Notes under the pieces: model-generated | What the model saw: only the letters and a program-made list of their open reading frames with translations | The model's database searches: none | What the model was told of the DNA's origin: nothing | Program-made: the position numbers and the translations under genes | Source: a virus | Reading direction: 5' to 3' (one strand) | IMG/VR virus record: IMGVR_UViG_3300042691_023936 | Location: 22,314-86,313 of that record | DNA: 64,000 bases | Shown: positions 17,114 to 25,415 of the stretch, piece after piece | Layout of the letters: each line of letters starts with the position of its first letter | How positions within the stretch are numbered: the first letter of the stretch is position 1

Positions 17114-17340
17114 AAGGAATACTTAAAAATACAAAAGCGGGTTGGTTCGTATTGTATCAAGTAATGAGAGATGAACTAACATCAGGTTATGATTCTATTC
17201 CATTACATCCTGATAGTCAAACTTGGATGGATGGATATAATCTATATGAAGGTAAAGAAGTAGAATTTGAAGTAAGGGTTTATCCAAGTGGTTCTCGTTA
17301 CGCTAAAACAATTAATCACGAACAACATTACGGTTGTTAA
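17110..17340 (+). CDS. Hypothetical protein ending NHEQHYGC
   Basis: A 76-residue protein whose final residues KTINHEQHYGC are encoded by copy 2 of the 45-bp repeat and equal the QueD C-terminus. The body (WFVLYQVMRDELTSGYDSIP, YEGKEVEFEVRVYP) looks like a small beta fold. The shared tail suggests either a C-terminus swapped by recombination or a common tag. Translational coupling with the preceding gene (ATGA). Confidence 0.6.
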   Translation: MKGILKNTKAGWFVLYQVMRDELTSGYDSIPLHPDSQTWMDGYNLYEGKEVEFEVRVYPSGSRYAKTINHEQHYGC

Positions 17341-17350
17341 TAAAAAAATT
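17306..17350 (+). repeat. 45-bp direct repeat, copy 2
   Basis: Perfect second copy of 16835-16879, again covering the 3' end of a gene, its stop and the following A-run. The copies diverge immediately outside. Confidence 0.95.
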
Positions 17351-17378
17351 TATTATATATTTAAGTAAATAAAAAGTT

Positions 17379-17684
17379 ATGAACAAGATTAAAATAAAAA
17401 AATATATAGAGTATATCCAAAGTGATAATCCAATAACTTGGAAAGATATTAAAGATTTTCAGTTTGAGGATGATGATATAATAGGTATCGGATATGAGGA
17501 AGGACATTATAGTGAAAGTAATTCGTGGGGTGGGTATTACTATTATTGCGTCGAACGAATGGTTGAAGAAACTGACGAAGAATATGAGGATAGAATGGAA
17601 AGAAAACGTTCTACCGAATCAATATTAAAAAAGAATAGATACGAACAATATCTTAAACTAAAAAAAGAATTCGAAATCGAATAA
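17379..17684 (+). CDS. Hypothetical acidic protein, 101 aa
   Basis: A charged protein with a Tyr/Gly-rich centre (SNSWGGYYYYCVERM) and a long Glu/Arg/Lys C-terminal helix, probably coiled coil. TATATTTA at 17356-17363 could serve as its promoter. No family is recognised. It ends 15 bases before queE. Confidence 0.6.
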   Translation: MNKIKIKKYIEYIQSDNPITWKDIKDFQFEDDDIIGIGYEEGHYSESNSWGGYYYYCVERMVEETDEEYEDRMERKRSTESILKKNRYEQYLKLKKEFEIE

Positions 17685-17699
17685 AATAAATAAAAAGTT

Positions 17700-18533
17700 A
17701 TGAGTAAAATAGACCCAAATAAATTATTAATCTCCTCAGATTTTTACAGCATTCAAGGGGAGGGTATATCAACAGGAGTACCATCATATTTCGTAAGATT
17801 AGGAATATGTAATTTAACCTGCGGTATGTCTCGTAAGTTTGCAAATCAATTAGCAAAAGATAAATCATTAGAAGATGGAGAGATATTCAAAGGTGATTTA
17901 GAGCTAGAAGGTAAAGCAACTTGGACTTGCGATTCAACATCACAATGGTTATGGAGAGGTGAAGATAAAGACTTCCAATACCTAATTGATAGATGGAAAG
18001 AGCAAGGTATCTATGAAGATATATTAAATGGTACTATCCACATTATTTGGACTGGTGGTGAACCTACTATTAAACAACATCAGGAAGCTATTGCTAATTT
18101 CCATGAATATTGGAGTGAGCAAGATGCACCTATATTTAATTCTTATAGTGAAATTGAAACAAATGGTACTATAGTAATTGAAGATGATTTGTTTAGTATT
18201 ATTAATCAAATTAACTGCTCACCAAAACTATCTAACTCAGGTATGACTGAGAAACAACGTATTAATCCAGATGCTATTAAACGTATTATGGAACATTCCA
18301 ATTACCAATTTAAATTTGTTATTTCAACGGAAGAAGATGTACAGGAATTATTTAGAGACTTTATAGAACCCTTCAATATACCTCTTAAAAACGTAGTGTG
18401 TATGCCTGGTTTAGATGATGCTGCTAACTTTGAAGAGCGTACTCAATTTGTATTGGAGATGGCTAAGAAATATAAGTTCCGTGGATTGACTCGTTTGCAT
18501 ATTGCAGCTTGGAATAAAACATTAAACGTATAA
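17700..18533 (+). CDS. queE: QueE radical SAM enzyme (CDG synthase)
   Basis: A 277-residue QueE-type radical SAM enzyme, converting carboxytetrahydropterin to carboxydeazaguanine. FYSIQGEG (15-22) and TGGEPT (118-123) are diagnostic. The iron-sulphur cysteines are Cys37 and Cys41 (CNLTC) and Cys77 (WTCDS), giving CX3CX35C: the usual CX3CX2C loop carries a long charged insert of about 33 residues. WTCD aligns with the family's WCDT. The remainder (CSPKLSNSG, FVISTEEDV) is QueE-like. Confidence 0.88.
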   Translation: MSKIDPNKLLISSDFYSIQGEGISTGVPSYFVRLGICNLTCGMSRKFANQLAKDKSLEDGEIFKGDLELEGKATWTCDSTSQWLWRGEDKDFQYLIDRWKEQGIYEDILNGTIHIIWTGGEPTIKQHQEAIANFHEYWSEQDAPIFNSYSEIETNGTIVIEDDLFSIINQINCSPKLSNSGMTEKQRINPDAIKRIMEHSNYQFKFVISTEEDVQELFRDFIEPFNIPLKNVVCMPGLDDAANFEERTQFVLEMAKKYKFRGLTRLHIAAWNKTLNV

Positions 18534-18536
18534 GTT

Positions 18537-18674
18537 ATGAAAATAAAAATTAAGCATAACGATACTTTAATTGAGATTGAAGAAGAAGGTAATCGATTTG
18601 TCTATCCAAATAGCGATGCTATTATGAGAATAATAAAAGAGACTATTGCCGAAATTATAAAACTAAAACAATAA
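18537..18674 (+). CDS. Hypothetical small protein, 45 aa
   Basis: A short frame right after queE, starting MKIKIKHNDTLIEIEEE and ending in a Lys/Ile helix. Spacing of 3 bases upstream and 4 bases downstream, and a natural A-rich start, support it as a real small gene. Function unknown. Confidence 0.5.
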   Translation: MKIKIKHNDTLIEIEEEGNRFVYPNSDAIMRIIKETIAEIIKLKQ

Positions 18675-18678
18675 AATA

Positions 18679-19137
18679 ATGCAAGAACTAAACAATTACT
18701 TAAATGTATTTCAAATCATCATTGATGATTTAGTAGAATTATCACCATCAGCGAAAAATGTTAGATTAGGTGGTTCGTTAATCCTTAAATTACATGGATT
18801 AAATTTTTCAAGATCAATAGGTGATCTAGATATTGTACTTACTAACCCAACAGAAAAACAAAAGGATTATTTAAAAGCTCTTCGATTTTTTGATTGCGAA
18901 AATGATGGAGCATATTTAAATGAAACAAACTATAAATTCAAAAAGAATGGATATATTTTGAATATATTAGTTGTTGATCCATATACATTACCTATCCCAT
19001 CTACTTTCTATAGTCACAATAATAAGTACTATGGTATTGTATCTATTAACGAAATTATAGATGCTAAAAAACGATATAAACGTACTAAAGATATTAGCGA
19101 CTTTTTATTATTAAAAAATGAAAATTTTAACATGTAA
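18679..19137 (+). CDS. Nucleotidyltransferase-fold protein
   Basis: A 152-residue protein with the nucleotidyltransferase pattern: RLGGSLILKLHG (Gly-Gly-Ser) then SIGDLDIVL (Asp-x-Asp) near residues 52-57. This matches MNT/AbiEii-like enzymes, which transfer nucleotides to protein or RNA. It overlaps the HPRT start codon by one base. A role in modifying tRNA or protein, or as an antitoxin-like remnant, cannot be told apart here; no partner toxin is seen. Confidence 0.6.
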   Translation: MQELNNYLNVFQIIIDDLVELSPSAKNVRLGGSLILKLHGLNFSRSIGDLDIVLTNPTEKQKDYLKALRFFDCENDGAYLNETNYKFKKNGYILNILVVDPYTLPIPSTFYSHNNKYYGIVSINEIIDAKKRYKRTKDISDFLLLKNENFNM

Positions 19138-19652
19138 TGAAAATATTATATAACCAAGTACAAATTCAAGCTGCTGTAAATAAAGTAGCAGCGGAGATCT
19201 ATAGAAAACATTATAACGATCCTAGCCCACCAGTAATGATCTGTGTGTTAAATGGAGCGTTTATGTTCTTTACTGACTTAGTAAAACATATAAACATAGA
19301 TTGTGAAATAGATTTTATTCAAGCTAAATCATACCAAGGCCAAGAACAATTTACAGTTAATATTACTAAAGATATCACTACTGATATTACAGGAAAAAAT
19401 GTATATGTGATAGATGATATTTTAGACTCAGGTAACACATTAACTAAATTAATAGATCACTTAGGAAAATACCATAAACCTCGTTCTATTACTCCTGTAG
19501 TACTATTCAAAAAACACACAAGTCAGTGGCCTGTATTACATGGTATAGAATTAACGGATGAAGCTTGGCTATGTGGTTATGGATTAGATGGTGAAAAAGG
19601 ACTTTATAGAAATCGTTCTGTAATATTTGGAAAGTCAGAAGAAATAGATTAA
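19137..19652 (+). CDS. hpt: Hypoxanthine phosphoribosyltransferase
   Basis: A 171-residue type I phosphoribosyltransferase. The PRPP loop VYVIDDILDSGNTL (about residues 87-100) and the flexible-loop segment ending in SYQGQ fit the HPRT family, which salvages hypoxanthine or guanine to IMP/GMP. It lies between the nucleotidyltransferase-like gene and folE. It may feed GTP to the deazaguanine route, or salvage bases from degraded host DNA. Confidence 0.85.
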   Translation: MKILYNQVQIQAAVNKVAAEIYRKHYNDPSPPVMICVLNGAFMFFTDLVKHINIDCEIDFIQAKSYQGQEQFTVNITKDITTDITGKNVYVIDDILDSGNTLTKLIDHLGKYHKPRSITPVVLFKKHTSQWPVLHGIELTDEAWLCGYGLDGEKGLYRNRSVIFGKSEEID

Positions 19653-19661
19653 ATTTAAAGT

Positions 19662-20297
19662 ATGGAAAAAATAAAAAAATCGAATGGTAATTTACCTCGT
19701 ACATCTGAGGAAATTGAAAATATGATAACAGAAGCTACTATTCATTATGGTAAGTTCTTAGAAGCCTTAGGTTTTGATTATCAAGCTGATCCTCAAACAA
19801 TTGATACTCCTAAAAGGGTCTCAAAAGCTTGGTTAAAAGACTTAATTATAGGGTCAGTATCTAACGAACCTAATATTACTACCTTTCCTAATGAAGATAA
19901 CTATGATGGTTTAGTAGTACAAGGTGGTATTCCCGTTACATCAATGTGTGCTCACCATAATTTAGCATTTACAGGTTATGCTACAGTAGCATATTTACCT
20001 GGTAAACAAGTAGTAGGTTTAAGTAAATTAAATCGTATTGTAGAATGGTTTTCTCGTAGACCGCAAATGCAAGAATCATTAACTCAACAAATCCATGATT
20101 ATATAGCAAACAAATTAGATTGTCATTCGGTAGCTGTAAGTATCGCTTGTAAACATACTTGTTGCTCACATAGAGGAATTAAACATCCATCTGTAATGAC
20201 TACTAATAAGTTCTCAGGAGCCTTTATGGAAAAAGATAATTTAATTCGCGAAGAATTCCTCCACGCTATAGAAAAAAACGGAACTACATTAAAATAG
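19662..20297 (+). CDS. folE: GTP cyclohydrolase I
   Basis: A 211-residue FolE, making dihydroneopterin triphosphate from GTP, the first step to preQ0. Zinc ligands are visible in SMCAHHNL (Cys, His) and KHTCCSHRG (Cys). VGLSKLNRIVEWFSRRPQMQE is near the family signature and the length is typical. With QueD, QueE, QueC and the DpdA-like enzyme it completes the route. It starts 9 bases after hpt. Confidence 0.93.
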   Translation: MEKIKKSNGNLPRTSEEIENMITEATIHYGKFLEALGFDYQADPQTIDTPKRVSKAWLKDLIIGSVSNEPNITTFPNEDNYDGLVVQGGIPVTSMCAHHNLAFTGYATVAYLPGKQVVGLSKLNRIVEWFSRRPQMQESLTQQIHDYIANKLDCHSVAVSIACKHTCCSHRGIKHPSVMTTNKFSGAFMEKDNLIREEFLHAIEKNGTTLK

Positions 20298-20301
20298 TAA
20301 T

Positions 20302-20472
20302 ATGCAACCAAAAGAATCAAAAACAAACAAACACTTTGTAACTAGTATAGCTAAATCTATAATAAGAATTATGGGTTACATTGCATTGATGCATGTTAAT
20401 AATACATGGATTATAACATCAGCAATAATATTAACAACAGCAGAAATATTAGGGATTATTGAAGAATTGTAA
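20302..20472 (+). CDS. Small membrane protein, 56 aa
   Basis: Starts 4 bases after the folE stop. A basic N-terminus is followed by one or two hydrophobic segments (IMGYIALMHV, IITSAIILTTAEILGII). Likely a one- or two-pass inner-membrane peptide of unknown role. Confidence 0.5.
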   Translation: MQPKESKTNKHFVTSIAKSIIRIMGYIALMHVNNTWIITSAIILTTAEILGIIEEL

Positions 20473-20493
20473 AATAGTAAAATAAATAAAATT

Positions 20494-20997
20494 ATGCTTA
20501 ATTCATCTCAAATTATAGACGAAGGTCTATTAAAATTAGAACACACTAAAGGAAAGCCAAGTCAAGTTGGTTATGATCTTTCAATTAAATCAGTACAACA
20601 AGTAGTATCTAATACTAAAATGGGATTTATCTTAAAAGATAAAACTATATTAGCCCATTACGAACCTCTACAACCTACTAAGTTAGACGGTTATAATGGT
20701 TGGATATTATATCCAGGAGTATACGATATTACTTTTCATGAAGGATGCAAAATACCAGCAGATCGTACGGCTTTCATTAAACAACGCTCATCGTTGTATC
20801 GTAATGGTGCAATAATTAACAGCCCAGTATTTGATCCGGGATTCGAAACACAACACATGGGTAGTTTAATGTATGTACATGAAACTGTATTTATTGAACA
20901 AGATGCGCGTGTAGCTCAAATATATTTCCACCCATCTACAACAACCGATAATTTATATAGCGGTCAATTTCAGTTTGACTCACAGCGTAGCCGCTAA
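20494..20997 (+). CDS. dCTP deaminase / dUTPase-family protein
   Basis: A 167-residue trimeric dUTPase-fold protein. KQRSSLYRNGAIINSPVFDPGF is the conserved dCTP deaminase region (Arg-Ser-Ser, then Asp-Pro-Gly-Phe), and the C-terminus is Gln/Ser/Arg-rich (GQFQFDSQRSR). It would supply dUMP/dUTP for thymidylate or keep dUTP low. The catalytic Glu cannot be fixed with certainty, so dUTPase is an alternative. A terminator follows. Confidence 0.75.
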   Translation: MLNSSQIIDEGLLKLEHTKGKPSQVGYDLSIKSVQQVVSNTKMGFILKDKTILAHYEPLQPTKLDGYNGWILYPGVYDITFHEGCKIPADRTAFIKQRSSLYRNGAIINSPVFDPGFETQHMGSLMYVHETVFIEQDARVAQIYFHPSTTTDNLYSGQFQFDSQRSR

Positions 20998-21022
20998 ATA
21001 AATAAATCAATAATATTACTAC

Positions 21023-21050
21023 AAACCCCTCAATTGAGGGGTTTTATTTT
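21023..21050 (+). terminator. Intrinsic terminator
   Basis: AAACCCCTC pairs with GAGGGGTTT across the loop AATT, followed by T-rich sequence. It ends the deazaguanine/nucleotide block before the second fibre gene. Confidence 0.9.
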
Positions 21051-21067
21051 ACATATTTATATGTAAA
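21048..21067 (+). promoter_or_regulatory. Bare promoter element in inverted repeat
   Basis: CATATTTA (21052-21059) lies within TTTACATA (21048-21055) / TATGTAAA (21060-21067), a perfect 8-bp inverted repeat, 12 bases before the fibre ATG. It combines a bare promoter element with a leader hairpin that only read-through transcripts could form. Confidence 0.5.
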
Positions 21068-21079
21068 TAATTATAAATA

Positions 21080-21955
21080 ATGGCATACCCTATAACACGA
21101 CAGTTTGGTCCTAATGCAAAAGGTTCAGAATTAACATTCGCAGATATGGATAATAATTTATTATACCTAGATGCAAAAGCATCAGGTTCTAATAATTATA
21201 TTGCTATGTTTAGCGGATCTACACATCTTGTTACAAGTTCCCTAAATCAATTTGGTAATTATATTACAATTTCAGGATATGATTTAAAGATAGACAATGC
21301 TTCTCCTACAATATTTTTTTCTGATTCTTCTAATTCTTCTTTTATTAATATTAAGAGCGAAAGTGATTCCATTAATATAGTTAATAACAGTACTGGTTAC
21401 ACAGCAATGAGTATTAGTGCTAATGGAAATAATATTTACATTAATGATGATACTATAGTATCAGGTTCATTAACTGTAACAGGTTCATTATTACAATCAG
21501 GATCAACTACATTAAGGGGCAATAGTACAATAACAGGTTCATTAACTGTAACAGGTTCATTAAGAATAACAGGATCTATTACATCTACAGACTCATTAAC
21601 TGTAACTGGATCCATTACATCTACTGGTTTAATAGGATACGGAACAGGATCGACAGTAACTCAAACAACATCTACATCATCAGCCGTAAGTATAAATGCT
21701 GTTAGCGGAAGAATAACTACATTGACAACTACATATGATGCAGGATCTATTTTTTATTTTACAGTAAATAATAACCAAGTTAATACAGATGATATAATAA
21801 TATTAAATATTAAATCAGCTCCTAATAATGATTTTGAATGTAAAATATACTCAGTAAGTGGTAATCGATTTGATATTCGCGTAAAAAATGATGGTACTAC
21901 TCAATCGGGAACTGTAGTTATTAGTTTTGCTGTTCTAAAAGGAGCTTCTTCTTAA
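21080..21955 (+). CDS. Second tail fibre/structural protein
   Basis: A 291-residue protein with an N-terminus (GSELTFADMDNNLLYLDAKASGS) related to that of the SHAEG fibre at 11200. Residues about 130-200 contain repeated SGSLTVTGS units, typical of beta-structured shafts, and the C-terminal 80 residues form a compact beta-rich end (IILNIKSAPNNDFECKIYSV). Probably a tail-tip or short-fibre component. It is monocistronic between a terminator with bare promoter and the next hairpin. Confidence 0.7.
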   Translation: MAYPITRQFGPNAKGSELTFADMDNNLLYLDAKASGSNNYIAMFSGSTHLVTSSLNQFGNYITISGYDLKIDNASPTIFFSDSSNSSFINIKSESDSINIVNNSTGYTAMSISANGNNIYINDDTIVSGSLTVTGSLLQSGSTTLRGNSTITGSLTVTGSLRITGSITSTDSLTVTGSITSTGLIGYGTGSTVTQTTSTSSAVSINAVSGRITTLTTTYDAGSIFYFTVNNNQVNTDDIIILNIKSAPNNDFECKIYSVSGNRFDIRVKNDGTTQSGTVVISFAVLKGASS

Positions 21956-21980
21956 TATAATAAACAAAAATAAATGAAAG

Positions 21981-22010
21981 AGAGGTTTGGTTGTCCAAGC
22001 CTCTTTTTTT
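21981..22010 (+). terminator. Terminator overlapping the PolB promoter
   Basis: A 10-bp stem (21981-21990 with 21995-22004, one G-U pair, loop TTGT) followed by seven T residues. Its arms contain the TTTGG and GTC boxes of the promoter at 21986-22017. Confidence 0.9.
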
Positions 22011-22017
22011 ATCTTTA
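21986..22017 (+). promoter_or_regulatory. Boxed promoter of PolB
   Basis: TTTGG (21986), GTC (21993) and TATCTTTA (22010-22017). The PolB ATG follows 5 bases later, so the transcript is expected to be leaderless or nearly so. Confidence 0.75.
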
Positions 22018-22021
22018 CAAA

Positions 22022-24604
22022 ATGTATCAATCCGCATATTACGATAGAACATCCTACACTTATTATTTAAAAGATGATGAGAGAGGATGGATAGATTTTA
22101 AATACACACCTGAACTTTATAAAATAGATCCTAGTGGTCCATTAGAAACATTAGATGGTAAAAGAGCATATGCTGTACAAAAATACGACTGGAAAGATAC
22201 TTCACTATATGAAAAAGATGTAGATAAATTAACTCGAGTATTAATAGATCTATACAAAGATAGTGATGATGCTCCTAAATTCCATAATGTAGTTTATTTT
22301 GATATCGAGTGTGAAATTGGAGGAGCACTAACACCAGAATACATCAAAACAGCTCCTAAAAAAATGACATCTGTATCAGTTTATGATCATACCACTAAAC
22401 GTTACTATTGTTATATATTAGATGAAAAAAATCAACTAAAATTTACCGAAAACGAAAATAGAACCATAGTACCATTCACTACAGAAGCAGAAATGCTTCG
22501 TAAGTTTCTAGATTTATGGGAGGAATTAGATCCTACTATCATCACAGGATGGAATAGTGGATCTTTTGATATTCCTTACATGTATTACAGAATATTAAAT
22601 GTATTAGGTTACGATGAAGCCCAACGTTTATCTCCTCTACGTAAATTAAATTTTACTGAGTGGGATATTGCTCAACCAATAGAGCTAGGCGGTATTAATC
22701 ATCTAGATTATATGTTATTATTTAAAAAGTTCATTGTAAAACAAGAACCATCATATAAATTAGGTGATATAGGTACAAAATATGTTAAATTAGGTAAAGT
22801 TGAATATGAAGATAGTTTAGACCGTTTATTCCAGGATGATATTAATAAATTCATTGAGTATAACTTACGAGATGTTGAAATTATCATTGAATTAGAGAAA
22901 AAACTTAAATTTATTGACTTAACAGTAGCTATCTGTCATTTATGCCATGTACCTTACGAGCAAATCTATTTATCAACAGTACTGAATGATGGAGCTATAT
23001 TAACATATCTAAAACGACAAGATATAGTTTCACCAAACAAACCAACTACAATAAATCCATCACTAAAAGATAGTACAGATGATGATTATGCAGGTGGTTA
23101 TTTAAAGGATCCTATACCAGGACTATATGAGTGGGTTATTGATCTCGATTTTACTTCGCTGTATCCGTCGATTATTCGTTCACTCAATATAGGTATTGAA
23201 ACGCTCGTAGGACGCATAGTAAACAACGATAAATACGATAATCAATGGACGTATGAAGAGTTGTTAAACATGAAACCTGATACTTTAGTCACTATTGAAA
23301 AATTAAAAGAAAATTTTACATTATCACGAGCACAAGTACCTGTAAGTAAAATTATTAAATTAATTGAAGATAATAAGTGGATAACAGCAGCTAGTGGAGC
23401 TATATTCAGAACAGATAAATCATCAGTAGTATGTGAGGTATTAACAGACTGGTTTAATAAACGTAAACATTATAAAAAATTAATGTCTCAAGCATATAAA
23501 GCAGGAGATTCTAATTTAGGTGACCATTATCATCGATTACAACACGCTTATAAGATTAAATTGAATGACGTTTATGGTTGCTACGCTATTAATGGATGGC
23601 GCTATACAGATGGACATAAGATGATTTCATCAGCAATCACACTAACTGGTCAACGACTTTTACAGGAAAGTATATCATATATGAATGAACATATAGATAA
23701 AATATTAAGTACAACCAATGTAGATAGGATTATAACTAGTGATACCGATTCTTTATTTATCCATGTAAAAGATATATTACTTGATAGAGGAGTAGATTTA
23801 ACTAATAAAGAAGAATGTATTAGAGTAACATTAGAAATTGCTACTGAATTACAAACTGCCGCTAATAATTTTATAGGTGAGTTTGCTATGAGATCATTTA
23901 ATATACCTAATGATAGAACTCATTTCTTCGAATTAAAACAAGAAGTAGTAATCGAAAGAAGTTACCATTCAGGTAAACGTAGATATGCTATGTTAATTGT
24001 GAATAAGGAAGGAGTACCTGTAGAGGAGTTAGTAATGATGGGATTAGATTTGATGAAGTCAAATATGCCACCACTATATAAAAAATTCGGACAAAATCTA
24101 TTATCTGAAATAATGTCAGGTAAACCTAAAAATGAAATAGATACTAGTATAATAAACTTTAAATCATCTCTAAACAAACTACCTTGGTCAGATATTGCTA
24201 AACCAACAGGAGTAAAACAAATTGGTTCATATATAGCTAAACGCCCTTCACCTGGAGAAATATTTAGTGAATTAAAATTAAAATGTCCTATTAATACTAA
24301 AGCGGCTGTATATTATAATGACATTCTACGATTTAAACGATTAGATAAGCAATATTCTTGTTTTACTGAGGGTGATAAAATGAAATATGTTACTTTAAAA
24401 CCTAATCCGTTTGAAATAAATGTAATTGGATTTAATGGGAATGATCCTCAGTTCATCACGGATTTTATTGATAAATATGTTGATAGAGAAGATGCATTTA
24501 ACTCAGTATTATTAAATAAACTACAAGGTGTATATAATGATATAGGATGGGGTAGTGAATTCCCTGTATTAGATAAAATGATTTCAAAATTCTTTCGGTT
24601 TTAG
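22022..24604 (+). CDS. 43: Family B DNA polymerase (gp43-like)
   Basis: An 860-residue replicative polymerase. Proofreading exonuclease: ExoI FDIECE (Asp94, Glu96), ExoII GWNSGSFDIP (Asp183), ExoIII YNLRD (Tyr280, Asp284). Polymerase: motif A DLDFTSLYPS (Asp376), motif B around KIKLNDVYG (511-519), motif C SDTDS (Asp574, Asp576). The length is close to T4 gp43. The start at 22022 is chosen because upstream codons run through the terminator and promoter. The clamp gene follows with its own boxed promoter. Confidence 0.95.
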   Translation: MYQSAYYDRTSYTYYLKDDERGWIDFKYTPELYKIDPSGPLETLDGKRAYAVQKYDWKDTSLYEKDVDKLTRVLIDLYKDSDDAPKFHNVVYFDIECEIGGALTPEYIKTAPKKMTSVSVYDHTTKRYYCYILDEKNQLKFTENENRTIVPFTTEAEMLRKFLDLWEELDPTIITGWNSGSFDIPYMYYRILNVLGYDEAQRLSPLRKLNFTEWDIAQPIELGGINHLDYMLLFKKFIVKQEPSYKLGDIGTKYVKLGKVEYEDSLDRLFQDDINKFIEYNLRDVEIIIELEKKLKFIDLTVAICHLCHVPYEQIYLSTVLNDGAILTYLKRQDIVSPNKPTTINPSLKDSTDDDYAGGYLKDPIPGLYEWVIDLDFTSLYPSIIRSLNIGIETLVGRIVNNDKYDNQWTYEELLNMKPDTLVTIEKLKENFTLSRAQVPVSKIIKLIEDNKWITAASGAIFRTDKSSVVCEVLTDWFNKRKHYKKLMSQAYKAGDSNLGDHYHRLQHAYKIKLNDVYGCYAINGWRYTDGHKMISSAITLTGQRLLQESISYMNEHIDKILSTTNVDRIITSDTDSLFIHVKDILLDRGVDLTNKEECIRVTLEIATELQTAANNFIGEFAMRSFNIPNDRTHFFELKQEVVIERSYHSGKRRYAMLIVNKEGVPVEELVMMGLDLMKSNMPPLYKKFGQNLLSEIMSGKPKNEIDTSIINFKSSLNKLPWSDIAKPTGVKQIGSYIAKRPSPGEIFSELKLKCPINTKAAVYYNDILRFKRLDKQYSCFTEGDKMKYVTLKPNPFEINVIGFNGNDPQFITDFIDKYVDREDAFNSVLLNKLQGVYNDIGWGSEFPVLDKMISKFFRF

Positions 24605-24622
24605 TAACTACCTTAAAATCTA

Positions 24623-24654
24623 TTTGGTAAATCAAAATAAAAATTATATATTTA
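24623..24654 (+). promoter_or_regulatory. Boxed promoter of the sliding clamp
   Basis: TTTGG (24623), ATCAA (24631) and TATATTTA (24647-24654), only 4 bases before the clamp ATG, suggesting a leaderless transcript. Confidence 0.75.
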
Positions 24655-24658
24655 AGTT

Positions 24659-25384
24659 ATGAAAAAGTTATATTTGTTAGATGTTATTGAAAAATACCAT
24701 TTAGGTGGTTTAGTAGAACGTATTAAAATTTCTGTAAATAATAAAACATTAGAATCTAAATTTATCACTACTAATAAAAATTTAGTAGGAAACATAACTG
24801 CTCCTAATATTGAATTAAATGATTGTGAATTTGGTATTTATGATACTTCACAATTACTAAAATTAATAGGTATTACAGATGCTTTACTTAAGTTAAGTAT
24901 TGAAAAACAAGGTAAAGTTTCTAACAAATTATTAATAGCAGATGCTGAATATAATTTAGAGTATGCTTTAGCGGATACAATGTTAACCCCTACGATTCCT
25001 ACTTTTGATGAACCTCAATATGAGATGGAAGCGTTAATTAATAGAGAATTCATTGACAAGTTTGTTAAAGCTAAAAAAGCATTAACATCTGAAATATTTA
25101 CTATATCTTCTGGTACTGATTCATTATTGAATAATGCCTTACTGTTTAATTTAGGAGGTACAGAAGGATACACAAATAAAATTAATTTCCACATCCCGGC
25201 AGTTAAAACTACTGTTATAGAAACACCAGTAAAATTTGCATTAGAAGAATTTAATGAGATTCTATTAGCTAATAAAGATTTAAAATCAGGAATATTATAT
25301 GTTAGTGAGCAAGGATTATTAAAAATAAATTTTGAAAATGAGGAAGGTGTAAAAGTTAGTTACGTCTTAGTAGGAAAAGAATAA
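24659..25384 (+). CDS. 45: Sliding clamp (gp45-like)
   Basis: A 241-residue protein matching T4 gp45 in length and segment order: CEFGIYDTSQLLKLIG resembles the gp45 FDVAIYDL segment, and LLIADAEYNLEYALADTML the IADARSTIFW region. It would form the ring that holds PolB on DNA and, in T4, also activates late transcription. Placement between PolB and chaperonin genes, and a nearby clamp loader, supports this. Sequence similarity is low, so the fold is partly inferred. Confidence 0.82.
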   Translation: MKKLYLLDVIEKYHLGGLVERIKISVNNKTLESKFITTNKNLVGNITAPNIELNDCEFGIYDTSQLLKLIGITDALLKLSIEKQGKVSNKLLIADAEYNLEYALADTMLTPTIPTFDEPQYEMEALINREFIDKFVKAKKALTSEIFTISSGTDSLLNNALLFNLGGTEGYTNKINFHIPAVKTTVIETPVKFALEEFNEILLANKDLKSGILYVSEQGLLKINFENEEGVKVSYVLVGKE

Positions 25385-25415
25385 AAATTATATATTTATA
25401 TACAAACACAAAGTT

